DNA from: Meghimatium bilineatum | Lineage: Eukaryota; Mollusca; Gastropoda; Stylommatophora; Philomycidae | Length of the DNA: 64,000 bases | Assembly (NCBI GenBank): GCA_034231615.1 | Contig: CM067309.1 | Coordinates: 31,852,798 to 31,916,797 of the forward strand | Reading direction: 5' to 3' | Shown here: in pieces, positions 42,715 through 54,395 of the stretch | Layout of the letters: each line of letters starts with the position of its first letter | How positions within the stretch are numbered: position 1 is the first letter of the stretch | Made by a program: the position numbers and the translations under genes | Notes under the pieces: model-generated | The model's database searches: none | Told to the model about the DNA's origin: nothing | Seen by the model: only the letters and a program-made list of their open reading frames with translations

Positions 42715-42830
42715 TTGAACCCCCGAAAGATAAATTATATCCTAATCGGTGGTTTGAACCAGACACATAAAAGAAATCTCAATTTCATTCCGTCGTTCTA
42801 GCGATTCGACCAAGCTCTCTAACATTGAGA
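42715..42830 (-). mobile_element. tRNA-derived SINE relic
   Basis: Minus strand: A-box-like gagcttggtcgaatcgctag, then about 45 nt, then B box ggttcaaacc. No family partner in the window. Confidence 0.5.
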
Positions 42831-43149
42831 ATATTCATAACCAAAAAAAAACAACTCCGTAGCAATAACTAACAGTATAGAATTAAAGCAGATACTTGAA
42901 ACACATAACCAAATCAGAACCTGATATAGCTCGTTATGAAATTAAGAGCAGCCAATCAGTTATAGGCCTAATCTAATTACGGAGAACCGTTTTACGTGTA
43001 ATAATTCGTTTAGCTTAATCTTCCTGCCAGTAAACCTATTGAATGTCTGTTTTCCTGCACTCTTGTAATTCTTCCATTTCTTGCAATATTAAACAGTAAA
43101 ATATATTTAGATGATCTGGCATCAGTTTCAGTAAGCACAAATATATTCA

Positions 43150-43250
43150 AGGCAGGTAAATGACGACTTTAACTACAATTATAGAGTGTAGTTTATACAG
43201 GTAATTGACGACTTTAACTACAATTACAGAGTGTAGTTTATACAGGTAAA
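43150..43250. repeat. About 46-bp tandem repeat, 2 copies
   Basis: Unit gacgactttaactacaatta plus gagtgtagtttatacaggtaa. Confidence 0.9.
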
Positions 43251-43489
43251 TAAAAAATTTGAGATTTCAACTATAGATAGGAATAAATGTATGGGGAATT
43301 CTGCAGTATATAGATATATCGTTGTGTTTAACCGTATATAGTTCTATAGTGGCATAGTAGTGAGAAGTGAAGGAGATGTCGTTGTGTTTGATCTTATATA
43401 GTTCTTCTGCCTTCGTTCTCACGCTCCTAGGTGTTAACAGGTTGTAGTTTAGAATGTAATTGGTCATAGTTTACAAATTGACTTCCACT

Positions 43490-43605
43490 GACTGGGACTT
43501 CGTGTCTGTATAAACTTGAATAGCTGCTGGAAAGGAGAGAGAGAAGCACTTGTGGGATGTCCCATGTGCCATGATGATGGTTTCTAATGAAGAATCAATG
43601 TTGAG
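43490..43605 (+). pseudogene. LINE tail relic (HLWDxPxC)
   Basis: gagaagcacttgtgggatgt then cccatgtgccatgatgatgg encodes, across a shift, EKHLWD and PMCHDDG, the same cysteine tail as at 10.7, 20.15 and 55.4 kb. Confidence 0.5.
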
Positions 43606-43674
43606 TGCGATATATGTGCCTTTCTGCTAGAACAATCCAAAACAGTACTGCTTTTAGATCACTTTGTCTTACAT

Positions 43675-43792
43675 GATGTGACAGCCAACTCGATCCCTAA
43701 ACTTCCTTAGCCGTTTCTTTTAAGATTTAGTAGTTATCAATGTTGCTTATAATTATTTTCCCTTTCCAACCCCCACAACACATTTGATTTAA
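43675..43792 (-). mobile_element. SINE B relic, head region
   Basis: Minus strand, diverged: atgtgacagccaactcgatc, cttccttagccgtttctttt, atcaatgttgcttataatta. Confidence 0.55.
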
Positions 43793-43794
43793 TA

Positions 43795-44105
43795 CAGTAC
43801 TTCAGTGCTATATAACATGGATACAGTACTTTAGTGCTTTATAATATGGATACAGTACTTTAGTGCTTTATAATATGGATATATTTCTTCTGTGCTATGT
43901 AACATGCATACAGTACTTGAGTGTTTTATAACATGGATACAATACTTGAGTGTTTTATAACATGGATACGGTATTTCAGTTCTATATGACTTGGATAACA
44001 GAACCTCAGTGCTATATAACATGGATATATTTCTTCAGTGTTATATAACGTGGATACATTACTTCAGTGTTGTAAAACATGGATACAGTACTTGAGTGCT
44101 ATATA
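43795..44105. repeat. About 29-bp minisatellite, 11 copies
   Basis: Unit acatggatacagtactttag plus tgctatata, moderately diverged. Confidence 0.95.
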
Positions 44106-44460
44106 AAATAATACTGAGTAAAAATAACAACAGAAGTACTTATGTACAACACAGGTTTTTGAATGTTTCACTTGAACAAGACGGACTATCGCTAAGGGGT
44201 TATCAGGTTTAAACACAAAAACAGACAAATGACAATACACAAGACATTTTCACCGTTTCGAACCGTTACGTCTATCTCCTGAATATATAAAACAAACAGT
44301 GAAAAACAATGAAAACAGTAAAAACAATGTTACCACCACAGAGGCACTAGATACACTATTGACATGTAAACAATACAAAGTTCAAGGCGACAATGATGTA
44401 TGTGGAAACATGTAGTCATGGAAGCAGGTTTTGTTGAAAACTGGACAGGATAAAACCCGC
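44106..44460. other. Unassigned intergenic sequence
   Basis: No feature recognised. Confidence 0.3.
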
Positions 44461-46002
44461 AACCCAACACACAGACGTCTGGTATGTTCAATCTACGGTA
44501 GTTATACCAACCCAACACACAGACGTCTGGTATGTTCAATCTACGGTAGTTATACCAACCCAACACACAGACGTCTGGTATGTTCAATCTACGGTAGTTA
44601 TACCAACCCAACACACAGACGTCTGGTATGTTCAAACTACGGTAGTTATACCAACCCAACACACAGACGTCTGGTATGTTCAATCTACGGTAGTTATACC
44701 AACCCAACAAACAGACGTCTGGTATGTTCAATCTACCGTAGTTATACCAACCCAACACACAGACGTCTGGTATGTTCAATCTACGGTAGCTATACCAACC
44801 CAACACACAGACGTCTGGTATGTTCAATCTACCGTAGTTATACCAACCCAACACACAGACGTCTGGTATGTTCAATCTACGGTAGTTATACCAACCCAAC
44901 ACACAGACGTCTGGTATGTTCAATCTACGGTAGTTATACCAACCCAACACACAGACGTCTGGTATGTTCAATCTACGGTAGTTATACCAACCCAACACAC
45001 AGACGTCTGGTATGTTCAAACTACGGTAGTTATACCAACCCAACACACATACGTCTGGTATGTTCAATCTACCGTAGTTATACCAACCCAACACACAGAC
45101 GTCTGGTATGTTCAATCTACGGTAGTTATACCAACCCAACACACAGACGTCTGGTATGTTCAATCTACGCTAGTTATAAAAAACCCAACACACAGACGTC
45201 TGGTATGTTCAAACTACGGTAGTTATACCAACCCAACACATAGACGTCTGGTATGTTCAATCTACCGTAGTTATACCAACCCAACACACAGACGTCTGGT
45301 ATGTTCAATCTACGGTAGTTATACCAACCCAACAATAAGACGTCTGGTATGTTCAATCTACCGTAGTTATACCAACCCAACACACAGACGTCTGGTATGT
45401 TCAATCTACGGTAGCTATACCAACCCAACACACAGACGTCTGGTATGTTCAATCTACGGTAGCTATACCAACCCAACACACAGACGTCTTGTATGTTCAA
45501 TCTACGGTAGCTATACCAACCCAACACACAGACGTCTGGTATGTTCAAACTACGGTAGTTATACCAACCCAACACACAGACGTCTGGTATGTTCAATCTA
45601 CCGTAGCTATACCAACCCAACACACAGACGTCTGGTATGTTCAAACTACGGTAGTTATACCAACCCAACACACAGACGTCTGGTATGTTCAATCTACCGT
45701 AGTTATACCAACCCAACACACAGACGTCTGGTATGTTCAATCTACCGTAGTTATACCAACCCAACACACAGACGTCTGGTATGTTCAATCTACCGTAGTT
45801 ATACCAACCCAACACACAGACGTCTGGTATGTTCAAACTACGGTAGTTATACCAACCCAACACACAGACGTCTGGTATGTTCAATCTACCGTAGTTATAC
45901 CAACCCAACACACAGACGTCTGGTATGTTCAAACTACCGTATTTATACCAACCCAACACACAGACGTCTGGTATGTTCAAACTACGGTAGTTATACCAAT
46001 CA
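44461..46002. repeat. 48-bp satellite-like array, about 32 copies
   Basis: Unit acccaacacacagacgtctg, gtatgttcaatctacggtag, ttatacca. Each unit carries the 10-bp palindrome cagacgtctg and the near-palindrome ctacSgtag, where S is G or C. The variable sites are mainly aatctac/aaactac, cggt/ccgt and tagtt/tagct. A small indel near 45175 shifts register. Long open frames on both strands (up to 309 codons) follow from the period of 48. Confidence 0.98.
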
Positions 46003-46104
46003 GACATAATATAACATTTGTTATTAAATCCGTAGTTTCCCTGACATCCGTCTATGTTACCTAAGACTGCTCCAGGACAGAGAGTCAATATTTGTTCATT
46101 CATT

Positions 46105-46185
46105 TCCCATCAGATTCGAACCTGGTGTGTACGCACCACCAACTGAGCACCGGCAGACAATATCACGAGGAACGTATCAAGAGAA
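46105..46185 (-). mobile_element. tRNA-derived relic
   Basis: Minus strand: ccggtgctcagttggtggtg (A-box-like) and ggttcgaatctgat (B box) with too short a spacing for a tRNA. Probably an old, internally deleted SINE. Confidence 0.45.
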
Positions 46186-46544
46186 AACATGAATGGAAGA
46201 GTCGCACGCATTACCTGTGATGTGTTTACTTAACATTTACATAACGGTGCAGTTTACTTCCATTTTTTTCCATTCAGTTTGAAATCAGTATTCCGCCTGC
46301 TGTTTCCGTCATATAAACCACCTAGCCTGGGCATGTTCATTCCTGAATATAGACTTACAAAATTGTCCCTATTGAAACAGTTGACGTTGGCGTATCTATG
46401 AAATGTTTGATGGAGGGGAATGTTGTTTGGATCATGTATTGTGTTGCTGAAGATATAGTGATATCTCAAGATATACGAATTGTATTAAAATTATAATGCA
46501 TTTTTTATACGCTATATCGGGGTATTTGAAATAAAATTAGATAT

Positions 46545-46785
46545 TTTTGAGGGATGTGGGTTGTTTAGGGATGTGGGTTGCTTAGGATTGTGGATTATTT
46601 AGGGATGTGGGTTTTTTAGGGATGTGGATTGTTTAGGGATGTGGGTTATTTAGGGATGTGGATTGTTTAGGGATGTGGGTTATTTAGGGATGTTGGTTAT
46701 TTAGGGATGTGGGTTATTTAGGGATGTGGATTGTTTAGGGATGTGGGTTGTTTAGGGATGTGGGTTGTTTAGGGATGTGGATTAG
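46545..46785. repeat. 18-bp minisatellite, about 13 copies
   Basis: Unit tagggatgtgggttgttt with ggattg and ggttatt variants. Confidence 0.97.
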
Positions 46786-46834
46786 TCGAGTGAGGAAATC
46801 CTGTTGACTCAATATGCTCAGATGGCACTTTCTC

Positions 46835-47335
46835 GCCCCGCAACTTGACTTTCAAAGTGCATGTTGTCAAATCACTATGAATATGGACCGGTTGATCGAC
46901 ACACAGACAACAACACACACACTGAAGTTATGTAAATTCTCCCTGAACCACAAACACTAAACATTAGTACGTACCAGAAGAGCTCAGTACTATAAAGGTC
47001 AATTAGGCCTACCTGTAAATATAATAACACATAAACAACGTTGCTTCAGATGCGATATGGGTAAATGAATACTGAAATTGATCCAGGCCCGTACAGATGG
47101 TACCTGTTCGTCTCGCAATTTTAGTCAACACGTTGTCTGTCCGACCACACGGAATCCCTAAAAACATGACATTGTAATCAAGACTTTCAAAGTGTATATT
47201 CTCAAATAATGAATATAGACTGGTCGGACGACGCACAGACAACAACAACACACGCTGCAGATGTATGTAAATTCCTTGAGAAACCACAAACATTAAACAT
47301 TAGTGCGTGCCAGAAGACCTTCAGTTACCCATGTC
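46835..47335. repeat. Repeat I, two diverged copies in tandem
   Basis: 46835-46995 and 47165-47335 share gactttcaaagtg, tatgaatatggaccggttga and aaacattagtgcgtgccaga-like strings. The sequence gtgcgtgccagaagacctt (about 47309) has an inverted partner at about 47411-47430 (aggtcttctggcacgcac). Confidence 0.7.
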
Positions 47336-47789
47336 ACATCTGAAGCGACCATGTTTGTGCTTATATGTTATTTATGTTTACAGTTAGGCCTAATTTGGCC
47401 CTTGTAAAACTTAGGTCTTCTGGCACGCACTCAATGTCACAATCAAACAATTTAATAGGTTTATAGAAACAATAATGTTAAAGTCAAACTTCCGTCAAAC
47501 CCTCTCATCTCTCCTTCTCAACTGTCAAACATGTTCAAACCCATCCCTCCGCTATTTGTGGACATAATGTACGGACAGACCTTTTGTGAAAACTCGTATT
47601 GTACCCGCCGTCAGTTCAGAAATAAATTAATCAATGAATTCTTTTAATCTCCGGTTCGTTTTGTTTCGTTTCCGTTCTTTCATGTCTTTTTAATAATTCA
47701 ATTCGTTCCTACATACGTCTAGATTTATCCTTGGCCTTGTTGAATCACTCTCTATACAGTAAAGAATGTAGTGCTTATCAAATAGTACA

Positions 47790-48430
47790 ATCGGAGATTT
47801 CTTCAGAACAAATATGGGAGTCTTAATGGGGTGCAATATTTCTCCAGAATTTTTCAACATCAACCTGGAGCACACAGGAGAAAGACCCTTCAGGATTATA
47901 ACGCGTATCTATCGACTGTAGCTCATCGTTTCTACAGTAGCCGCGGCCCGAAAGGGGAGCAAGAATATCAACACTGTTTACCTTCCACGCATGTCGTAAA
48001 AGGCGACTAAGGAGGTTATGGGATGGAGGTGGCTGTCCCATTCCATATAGGGTCAGTGACCCAAAGCCATGCTGAAGTCGGATGTGTCAGGCCGAAAGGC
48101 GCATATATCGCAGCAATGCTGTAAACCATGACACAACGGATTCCGTTCTCCGGACTACATCCTGCTAATCTGCAGGAGTATGAGAACGAACGCAGAAGAA
48201 GAAGAAGTTTCTACAGTTTGTGTTTTGCTGATGATATTGTGATCCTATAACTAACATAAGGAGAACAATAAAAGTTAACGGCAAAGTTGGAAAAATTCAC
48301 CAGCAAGTACAGAATGAAAATCTACATGGAAAAGAGCAAGATCTTGGTTAACAGCAGAGACAAAAAGGTAAAGGCTAACATCGTGATTAATGGGCATATT
48401 TGAAGAAGTGTGTACTTTCAAATATTCAAT
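47790..48430 (+). pseudogene. LINE reverse-transcriptase domain split by a SINE B
   Basis: Upstream of the SINE: GVLMGCNISPEFFNINLEHT, an RT motif 4/5 region (normally GVRQGC.LSP..FN). Downstream: YSLCFADDIVIL, which contains the catalytic F/Y-A-D-D box, then KYRMKIYMEKSKILVNSRDK and VKANIVINGHI. Joining the flanks at the target duplication restores continuity from the SP..FN motif toward the ADD box apart from older frameshifts. This is the only RT catalytic core in the window. Confidence 0.85.
47928..48217 (+). mobile_element. SINE B inside an RT domain, 11-bp target duplication
   Basis: The element proper is 47939-48206 (268 bp), flanked by gtttctacagt at 47928-47938 and 48207-48217. The head is shortened by about 15 bp. 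Confidence 0.97.
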
Positions 48431-48554
48431 ATGCAATCATATGAAGCATCCCAAACTGACTTGAAGATAATGAAGATAAGGTAATACTGCGTGAAATGTA
48501 ACAACAATTGTACTTACGTACAATACAGGTTTTTAAAACGTCGCCACTAGCAGA

Positions 48555-48915
48555 ACTAGAGAGTTCACTTTTCTCTTGTCCAGGTCACTGGTAGAACTGG
48601 AAAGTTAAGGTTTCGCTCGCCCACGTTACTTTCAGCACTAAGAGTTCAGTTTTCTTTTTTCCACGTTACTGGAAGTACTTGAGAGTACAGTTTTCTCTTG
48701 TCCACGTCACTGGCAGTACTTGTTAGTTCAGTTTTCTCTTGTCCACGTCACTGGAAGTACTTGAGAGTTCTGTTTTCTCTTGTCTACGTCACTGGCAGTA
48801 CTTGAGAGTTCAGTTTTCTCTTGTCCACGTCACTGGAAGTACTTGAGAGTTCTGTTTTCTCTTGTCTACGTCACTGGCAGTACTTGAGAGTTCCGTTTTC
48901 TCTTGTCCACGTCAC
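48555..48915. repeat. 41-bp minisatellite, about 9 copies
   Basis: Unit tcactggcagtacttgagag plus ttcagttttctcttgtccacg. Alternating cagt/aagt and ttca/ttct variants give an 82-bp higher-order pattern in the centre. Confidence 0.95.
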
Positions 48916-48944
48916 TATCAGAACTGGAGGTCCAGTTCTAGGTG

Positions 48945-49130
48945 GTTTTTGTTTTCATTAACCAACAATATATATTGAGATTGTGTGCCGCCTTTACTTT
49001 TCTCGCAAGATCTTGGACCCATTTTATATCGACCTAGCAGCATTGGGGATAAACAAAAATATTTTACATTGAACAGCAATTTGAACCCTGGATTACTCAA
49101 CTACAGAGCCAGAACTGAACTACCAAGGCT
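48945..49130 (-). mobile_element. tRNA-derived SINE relic
   Basis: Minus strand: A-box-like ggtagttcagttctggctct and B-box-like gggttcaaattgc, followed by an A/T-rich body with ggcggcacacaatctc. Confidence 0.5.
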
Positions 49131-49674
49131 ACTGAATATCGCTGTATTTTACATAATTTAAGAAACTGTTAAGGTGTGAAATAGTTAATGTCGGCGTTCA
49201 ATTACTGTAAACAATACAATTTGTTTGAAGAATTGTGTAGGTTTTTAATGTTCATATCATATTTAATTCACTTTACGGTTTTGGAAGTGTAAGAATTTTC
49301 ATTACATTACACAATACCACATGGAAGATTCGCCGCTGTTTCATTGAAGATTCTTTGTGTCGGACTATTATAGTAAGAACTTCCACTGAGATATAGAGTG
49401 GCAGAAGCCTCATTCATTCATGTTCAGTTTTCATTCAACACACTACCAGAAGTCTTCATTAAAAGATTGCATTGAAAGGGGTTGTAACGTAAGGAGGCAT
49501 TTACTGCAAGACCAGGGATTCTTAAAATTTGTTACGGGAACGGATTAGCGATCTAAATGATTTATGAAGATTTGCAGACTAGATTTGTAGGGGCGGGGGT
49601 CTATACGGTTCTTGTGATAGAACCAGCGTCCAAGTTAGTGCGACTGGGTAGAACTTGTCAATATATACTTCATC
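49131..49674. other. Unassigned intergenic sequence
   Basis: No feature recognised. Confidence 0.3.
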
Positions 49675-49932
49675 TTTAACATGGTGACTATGATAACAGG
49701 ATGGTGACTATGATAACAGGATGGTGACTATGATAAAAGGATGCATTGTTGTAGTTGGGCTGCAATAATATGATAACAGGATGCATTGTTGTAGTTGGGC
49801 TGCAATAATATGATAACAGGATGGTGACTATGATAACAGGATGGTGACTATGATAACAGGATGGTGACTATGATAACAGGATGGTGACTATGATAACAGG
49901 ATGCATTGTTGTAGTTGGGCTGCAATAATATG
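49675..49932. repeat. 20-bp and about 42-bp interleaved tandem repeat
   Basis: Units of atgataacaggatggtgact are mixed with a longer unit carrying cattgttgtagttgggctgc plus aataat, in three places. Confidence 0.95.
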
Positions 49933-49949
49933 AGGCTTCTTCCTCCTCA

Positions 49950-50160
49950 ATGATCATCTATCTCAGCAATCCTCTCTCTCAGCAATCATCTATCTCAGCA
50001 ATCCTCTCTCTCAGCAATCATCTATCTCAGCAATCCTCTCTCTCAGCAATCATCTATCTCAGCAATCATCTATCTCAGCAATAATCTATCTCAGCAATCA
50101 TCTATCTCAAAAATCATCTATCTCAAAAATCATCTCTCTCAGCAATCATCTTTCTCTCTC
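49950..50160. repeat. 16-bp minisatellite, about 13 copies
   Basis: Unit cagcaatcatctatct with ctctct variants. Confidence 0.95.
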
Positions 50161-51224
50161 TTCTGACTATAACTACAATTTCATTTCTCAGCCAATATAA
50201 AGAAGAAAATGGAAGATCGCATAAAACATCACAGCAAACATAAATACACAGAAAACTGTCGAATTTAGCACCAAAAGACCGTCCGAAAATCTCACACTAA
50301 AAGTAATCAAGTGTTACATATATTACTAAGACCAAGTAATACATTTGACTATATATCGAATTTCGACTGGTCCCAATAGCCAATGTTGCCTCGTTCATAT
50401 CATACAATGCCGTAGTCATCAAGTTCAAGTTAGGATCCTTCAAATTACAGGTAGAGAATCCTCGCCCTATATTTCGATTATGTCACCAGATTTTAACCAT
50501 ATCAGAAGATATAGTATTTCCATGATAATATTACCACGTTAACAAATATACATTATACGTACCTGGCCTTTCATAAGATAATACTATATGTTTGTTTGAA
50601 GTTAACATATGTTTTAAAAAAAGTCTGCTGTGTACACGATCAAGTTTGGAGATGTATGCCTCATTCAATGATTTCCGGTAATACCAAGATGGCCACGCAT
50701 ACATAATTATTTTGCCGTTAAAATAAACATGTTTTTCTTTTAAAAAGCAAATTTGCAGAAGTTCTCTTAAATAATGGTTTTTCCTTCATGTATCAGGTGA
50801 TACCAAATTACTGTTGAAGCTGGAAGTGGCAAGTGGCTTAAAACACAACGTCCACAGAAAACAATGAAATATATACAGAAAACGTTGAGTTCAGGATGAT
50901 ATTGCAACATTCGACCAAAAAAAAAACCCACAATACTATGGTCTAAAAAATAGCAGAGGCCAAACAATAACAATTGTATATGTGGGCCAATAGCACAGCC
51001 ATATGAACACATATTACTGGACTATTTAGTCTTCGCAGTTTCTAGAACGACAATCTGGCTCACGGGAACATATCCGCAAGCCAAGTTGTGGGGAATCTAC
51101 AGCGATATAAATATAAAACCGAACGTTCTAAACAGGCAAATTGTGTGCGATTCATATATATAACAGAAGATGTTCATTCGACAATACAAAATGAGATATC
51201 TAACTAATATACATATTCAATTAC
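50161..51224. other. Unassigned intergenic sequence
   Basis: About 1 kb, AT-rich, no recognised repeat. Open frames of 65-81 codons carry no motif. Confidence 0.3.
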
Positions 51225-51570
51225 ATGTAGCACTTCATTACTGTCAAATAATTACTTGCAGCACTTCATTACTGTCAAATAATTACTTGTAGCACTTCAT
51301 TACTGTTGAAGAATTACTTGTAGAACTTCATTACTGTCAAATAATTACTTGTAGCACTTCATTACTGTCAAATAATTACTTGTAGCACTTCATTACTGTC
51401 GAAGAATTACTTGTAGCACTTCATTACTGTCAAATAATTACTTGTAGAACTTCCTTGATGTGAGACAATTGTATGCTGCACTTCATTACTATCGAACATT
51501 TTATTGTTTGTAGCACTTCTTTACTGTCAACCAATTACATGTAGCACTTCATGACTGTCGAACTTTTTAT
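51225..51570. repeat. 31-bp minisatellite, about 11 copies
   Basis: Unit ttacttgtagcacttcatta plus ctgtcaaataa, more diverged at the right end. Confidence 0.95.
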
Positions 51571-51582
51571 TGTTTGTAGAAT

Positions 51583-52135
51583 TGTTTATTGAATTGTCTG
51601 TCTACAAGTATACCTGCATGTTGAAATGTCTGTCTACAAGTATACCTGCATGTTGAATTGTCTGTCTTCTTCTTCATTTGCGTTCGTTCTCAAACTCCTG
51701 CAGTTTAGCAGGATGTAGTCCGGAGAACGGAATGCTTTGTGTCATGGTTTACAGCATTGCTGCGATATCTGCGCCTTTCGGCCTGACACATCCGACTTCA
51801 GCATGGCTTTGGGTCACTGACCCTATATGGGATGGGACAGCGAACTCCATCCCATAACCTCTTTAGTCGCCTTTTACGACATGCGTGGAATGTAAACAGT
51901 GTTGCTATTCTTTGCTCCCCTTTCATGCCCCGGCAACACGCGGGCGGAAATGTCTGTCTACAAGTATACCTGCAAGTTGAAATGTCTGTATGTAAGTATA
52001 TCTACAAGTTGATATGTCTGTCTACAAGTATACCTGCAAGTTGAAATGTCTGTCTACAAGTATACCTGCAAGTTGAAATGTCTGTAAGTATATCTGCAAG
52101 TTGAAATGTCTGTCTGCAAGTATACCTGCCGGTTG
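51583..52135. repeat. 32-bp minisatellite interrupted by a SINE B
   Basis: Unit ttgaaatgtctgtctacaag plus tatacctgcaag at 51583-51667 and 51951-52135. The SINE B lies between. Confidence 0.95.
51659..51959 (-). mobile_element. SINE B inserted in a minisatellite, 9-bp target duplication
   Basis: The element proper is 51668-51950 (283 bp, minus), flanked by tgtctgtct at 51659-51667 and 51951-51959. The duplication is itself part of the array unit. Confidence 0.95.
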
Positions 52136-52849
52136 AAATACTGCTTGTAGTGTAACTGCAAGCTGTACTCTCACCTGCGGGTATGTCTGCGAGTCAATCG
52201 TTATTCTAACCTGTAAGTTCGAGTGTGAACATGAGATATATTGTTAACGCATGTAAATATCTAATCTTAGACTACTTATCAGATAATCTGATTGATAACC
52301 CTCCTTATTCAAACCAACTTCAGATAAAATGTATCTCAATGTGTTTTTGTGGGAAATTACGTCTATATTGTATGAACTCCTTAGTATGAGGCGGTACATT
52401 TGATTATACTTGCATACATTTCGTAAACTGATTACATTATTGCTTTATGGAAGGATTGATTGATTGAATTTACCTCAAATCGTTCAAGTTGTAAACGTAA
52501 CCTGTTTGTTTGAAGTCGTCGTTTTTCTGACAAAACACAATGAATTCTTGATTATTTGAAATAGATTTTCAATATAAGCGTGACATCTTATGTATGGGCT
52601 ATAATTATATCGTATAGTTCTATTTCAAAGACAGTGAAGAGCTAGGGTTTGAATCTTTTATATCTCGCTACACTCTAGTTTGTTGTATATCAAAGAATTG
52701 AAAGCAACTTGTCAAAAGTGTTTAGACCAGTTATCTGAGACTCTTCAATAGTTCATAAAAATAATATTGTGGGCGAATATGGCTATGTTGACATCGATAC
52801 CAACAGCGGCGAAAAGGTAAAGCATCCGTGACTGTGGTTAGTTTTCGAG
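52136..52849. other. Unassigned intergenic sequence
   Basis: No feature recognised. Confidence 0.3.
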
Positions 52850-53240
52850 CAGATGTCGATTGTTCGGTATGGGAACCACTTCTGTCGTACTGCTAGTCTT
52901 CACAAAGTCTATTTAACAGAACTCTAGCTACGATTGTCCGGCTCTGTGGCGAAGTGGCACAGAGCGCATCTGTGACGGTCAAGGTACCGAGTTCGATCCC
53001 CGACATAGGCAATTGTGCATCCAGACCGTTCAGGCAGCAATGGCAACCTACGGAACGTGTTTATATTGCTTAGAAAATCACCACAGCCAAAAATGCTGGG
53101 TTGATAGCTAAGTCCTGTAAAAGATATGCTAGCTACGATCTTTCCTGAGATGTCGAGTGTACAGTGTGGGAACCACTTCTCTTGTACTGCTAGCCTTCAC
53201 AAAGTCTATTTAACAGAACAGTAGCTACGATCTTTCCTGC
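52850..53240. repeat. About 90-bp direct duplication with a SINE C in the first copy
   Basis: gtgggaaccacttct...gtactgctagccttcacaaag...tttaacagaacagtagctacgatctttcctg-type sequence occurs at about 52850-52934 and 53140-53240. SINE C separates and partly interrupts the first copy. Confidence 0.85.
52924..53139 (+). mobile_element. SINE C, full length, with 11-bp target duplication
   Basis: The element proper is 52935-53128 (194 bp), flanked by ctagctacgat at 52924-52934 and 53129-53139. The A box tggcgaagtgg (52947-52957) is an exact match to the pol III consensus. The B box agttcgatccc (52990-53000) has one mismatch. The body ends atgctgggttgatagctaag. Confidence 0.95.
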
Positions 53241-53369
53241 AATACAAAACAGTTATATGTTCTGGTTCTCACAAAATAAAATTAACCACTAAACTAGTCA
53301 GGAACAGAATAAACACGCACACAAGTCAACAAAAACATCTTTTGGCAATTATGAAACAGCGCATACTTG

Positions 53370-53685
53370 TTCGGCTTAACCATATGATGGGGCATGATTC
53401 CATATTCGTCTTGACCATATGATGGGGCATGATTCCATATTCGTCTTGACCATATGATGGGGCATGATTCCATGTTCGGCTTGACCATATGATGGGACAT
53501 GATTCCCTGTTCGGCTTGACCATATGATGGGACATGATTCCCTGTTCGGCTTGACCATATGATGGGACATGATTCCCTGTTCGGCTTGACCATATGATGG
53601 GACATGATTCCCTGTTCGGCTTGACCATATAATGGGGCATGAATCCTTGTTCTGCTTGACCATATAATGGGGCATGATTCCCTCC
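53370..53685. repeat. 35-bp minisatellite, about 9 copies
   Basis: Unit gaccatatgatgggacatga plus ttccctgttcggctt, with cat/cct and gggg/ggga variants. Open frames here are artefacts. Confidence 0.97.
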
Positions 53686-53932
53686 CCATAAAAATACTGC
53701 AGGTGACAGTTGAAGTTGGAAAAAGATGAGGAAAAAAACGAAAATATTGGTATATAATATTATAGACTACACAAGATTAATGTTCTCCACATTTACACAA
53801 GGAACTGATAACAAATAAGCACGAAGGAATTTTTATGTTGATGTTTCCAGAGTGTCACTTCTACGATCCTGAGGGGTTAGCGCATGAACAATGAATGAAT
53901 AATTAATAATAACTAAAATAATATTATGTCCG

Positions 53933-54395
53933 GCTCTGTGGCACAGATCGCGTCTGTGACGGCCAAGTTACCGAGTTCGATCCCCGCTACATGCATTTGA
54001 GCATCCGGACCGTTCAGAAAGCAATCTACTGAATGTATTTATGTTGCCTAGAAAAATCACCAAAGCCAAAAAATGCTGGGTTGATAGTAAAGTAAAGTAA
54101 AGTAACCCATAGCATTTATTAATGCCGTAGGGGTGTGAGATGTTAGAGATCTCACATTTCACAGGCTCTGCAAATGAGGGCGGTAGCCATCTCCTCTCCC
54201 TCGCAGTCTTTACTTCCCGGATTAATCCGGTACCCATTTAAGGCTGGGTCGACCTGGGAGCCGTTGCGATCTGAAAACATTTCCTCCTCAGCTGGGGAAT
54301 GAACCCAGGACCACTCATATGCGAAGCCAGTGCGCTGACCACTGCGCTAACGCGGCAGGGTTGATAGCTACGTCCTGGATAGGATACGCTACCAA
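53933..54395 (+). mobile_element. SINE C interrupted by a SINE D
   Basis: The 5' part 53933-54087 (tccggctctgtggcacagat, B box agttcgatccc, atgctgggttgatag) and the 3' part 54368-54395 (ctacgtcctggataggatac) make one SINE C. The A box is damaged by a small deletion. Confidence 0.95.
54078..54367 (-). mobile_element. SINE D nested in SINE C, 10-bp target duplication
   Basis: The element proper is 54088-54357 (270 bp, minus), flanked by gggttgatag at 54078-54087 and 54358-54367. The A box (minus strand) is tagcgcagtgg, as in the copy at 30.5 kb. Confidence 0.97.

Noticed and set aside
44461-46002. CRISPR-like array or repetitive protein gene (open frames of 263-309 codons on both strands)
   Set aside because: Units are contiguous with no unique spacers, and frames are open on both strands because the period is a multiple of three. 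It is a eukaryotic tandem repeat.
46254-46469. 71-codon minus-strand frame as an exon
   Set aside because: No splice signal, no motif and no composition change. Its length is compatible with chance in AT-rich DNA.
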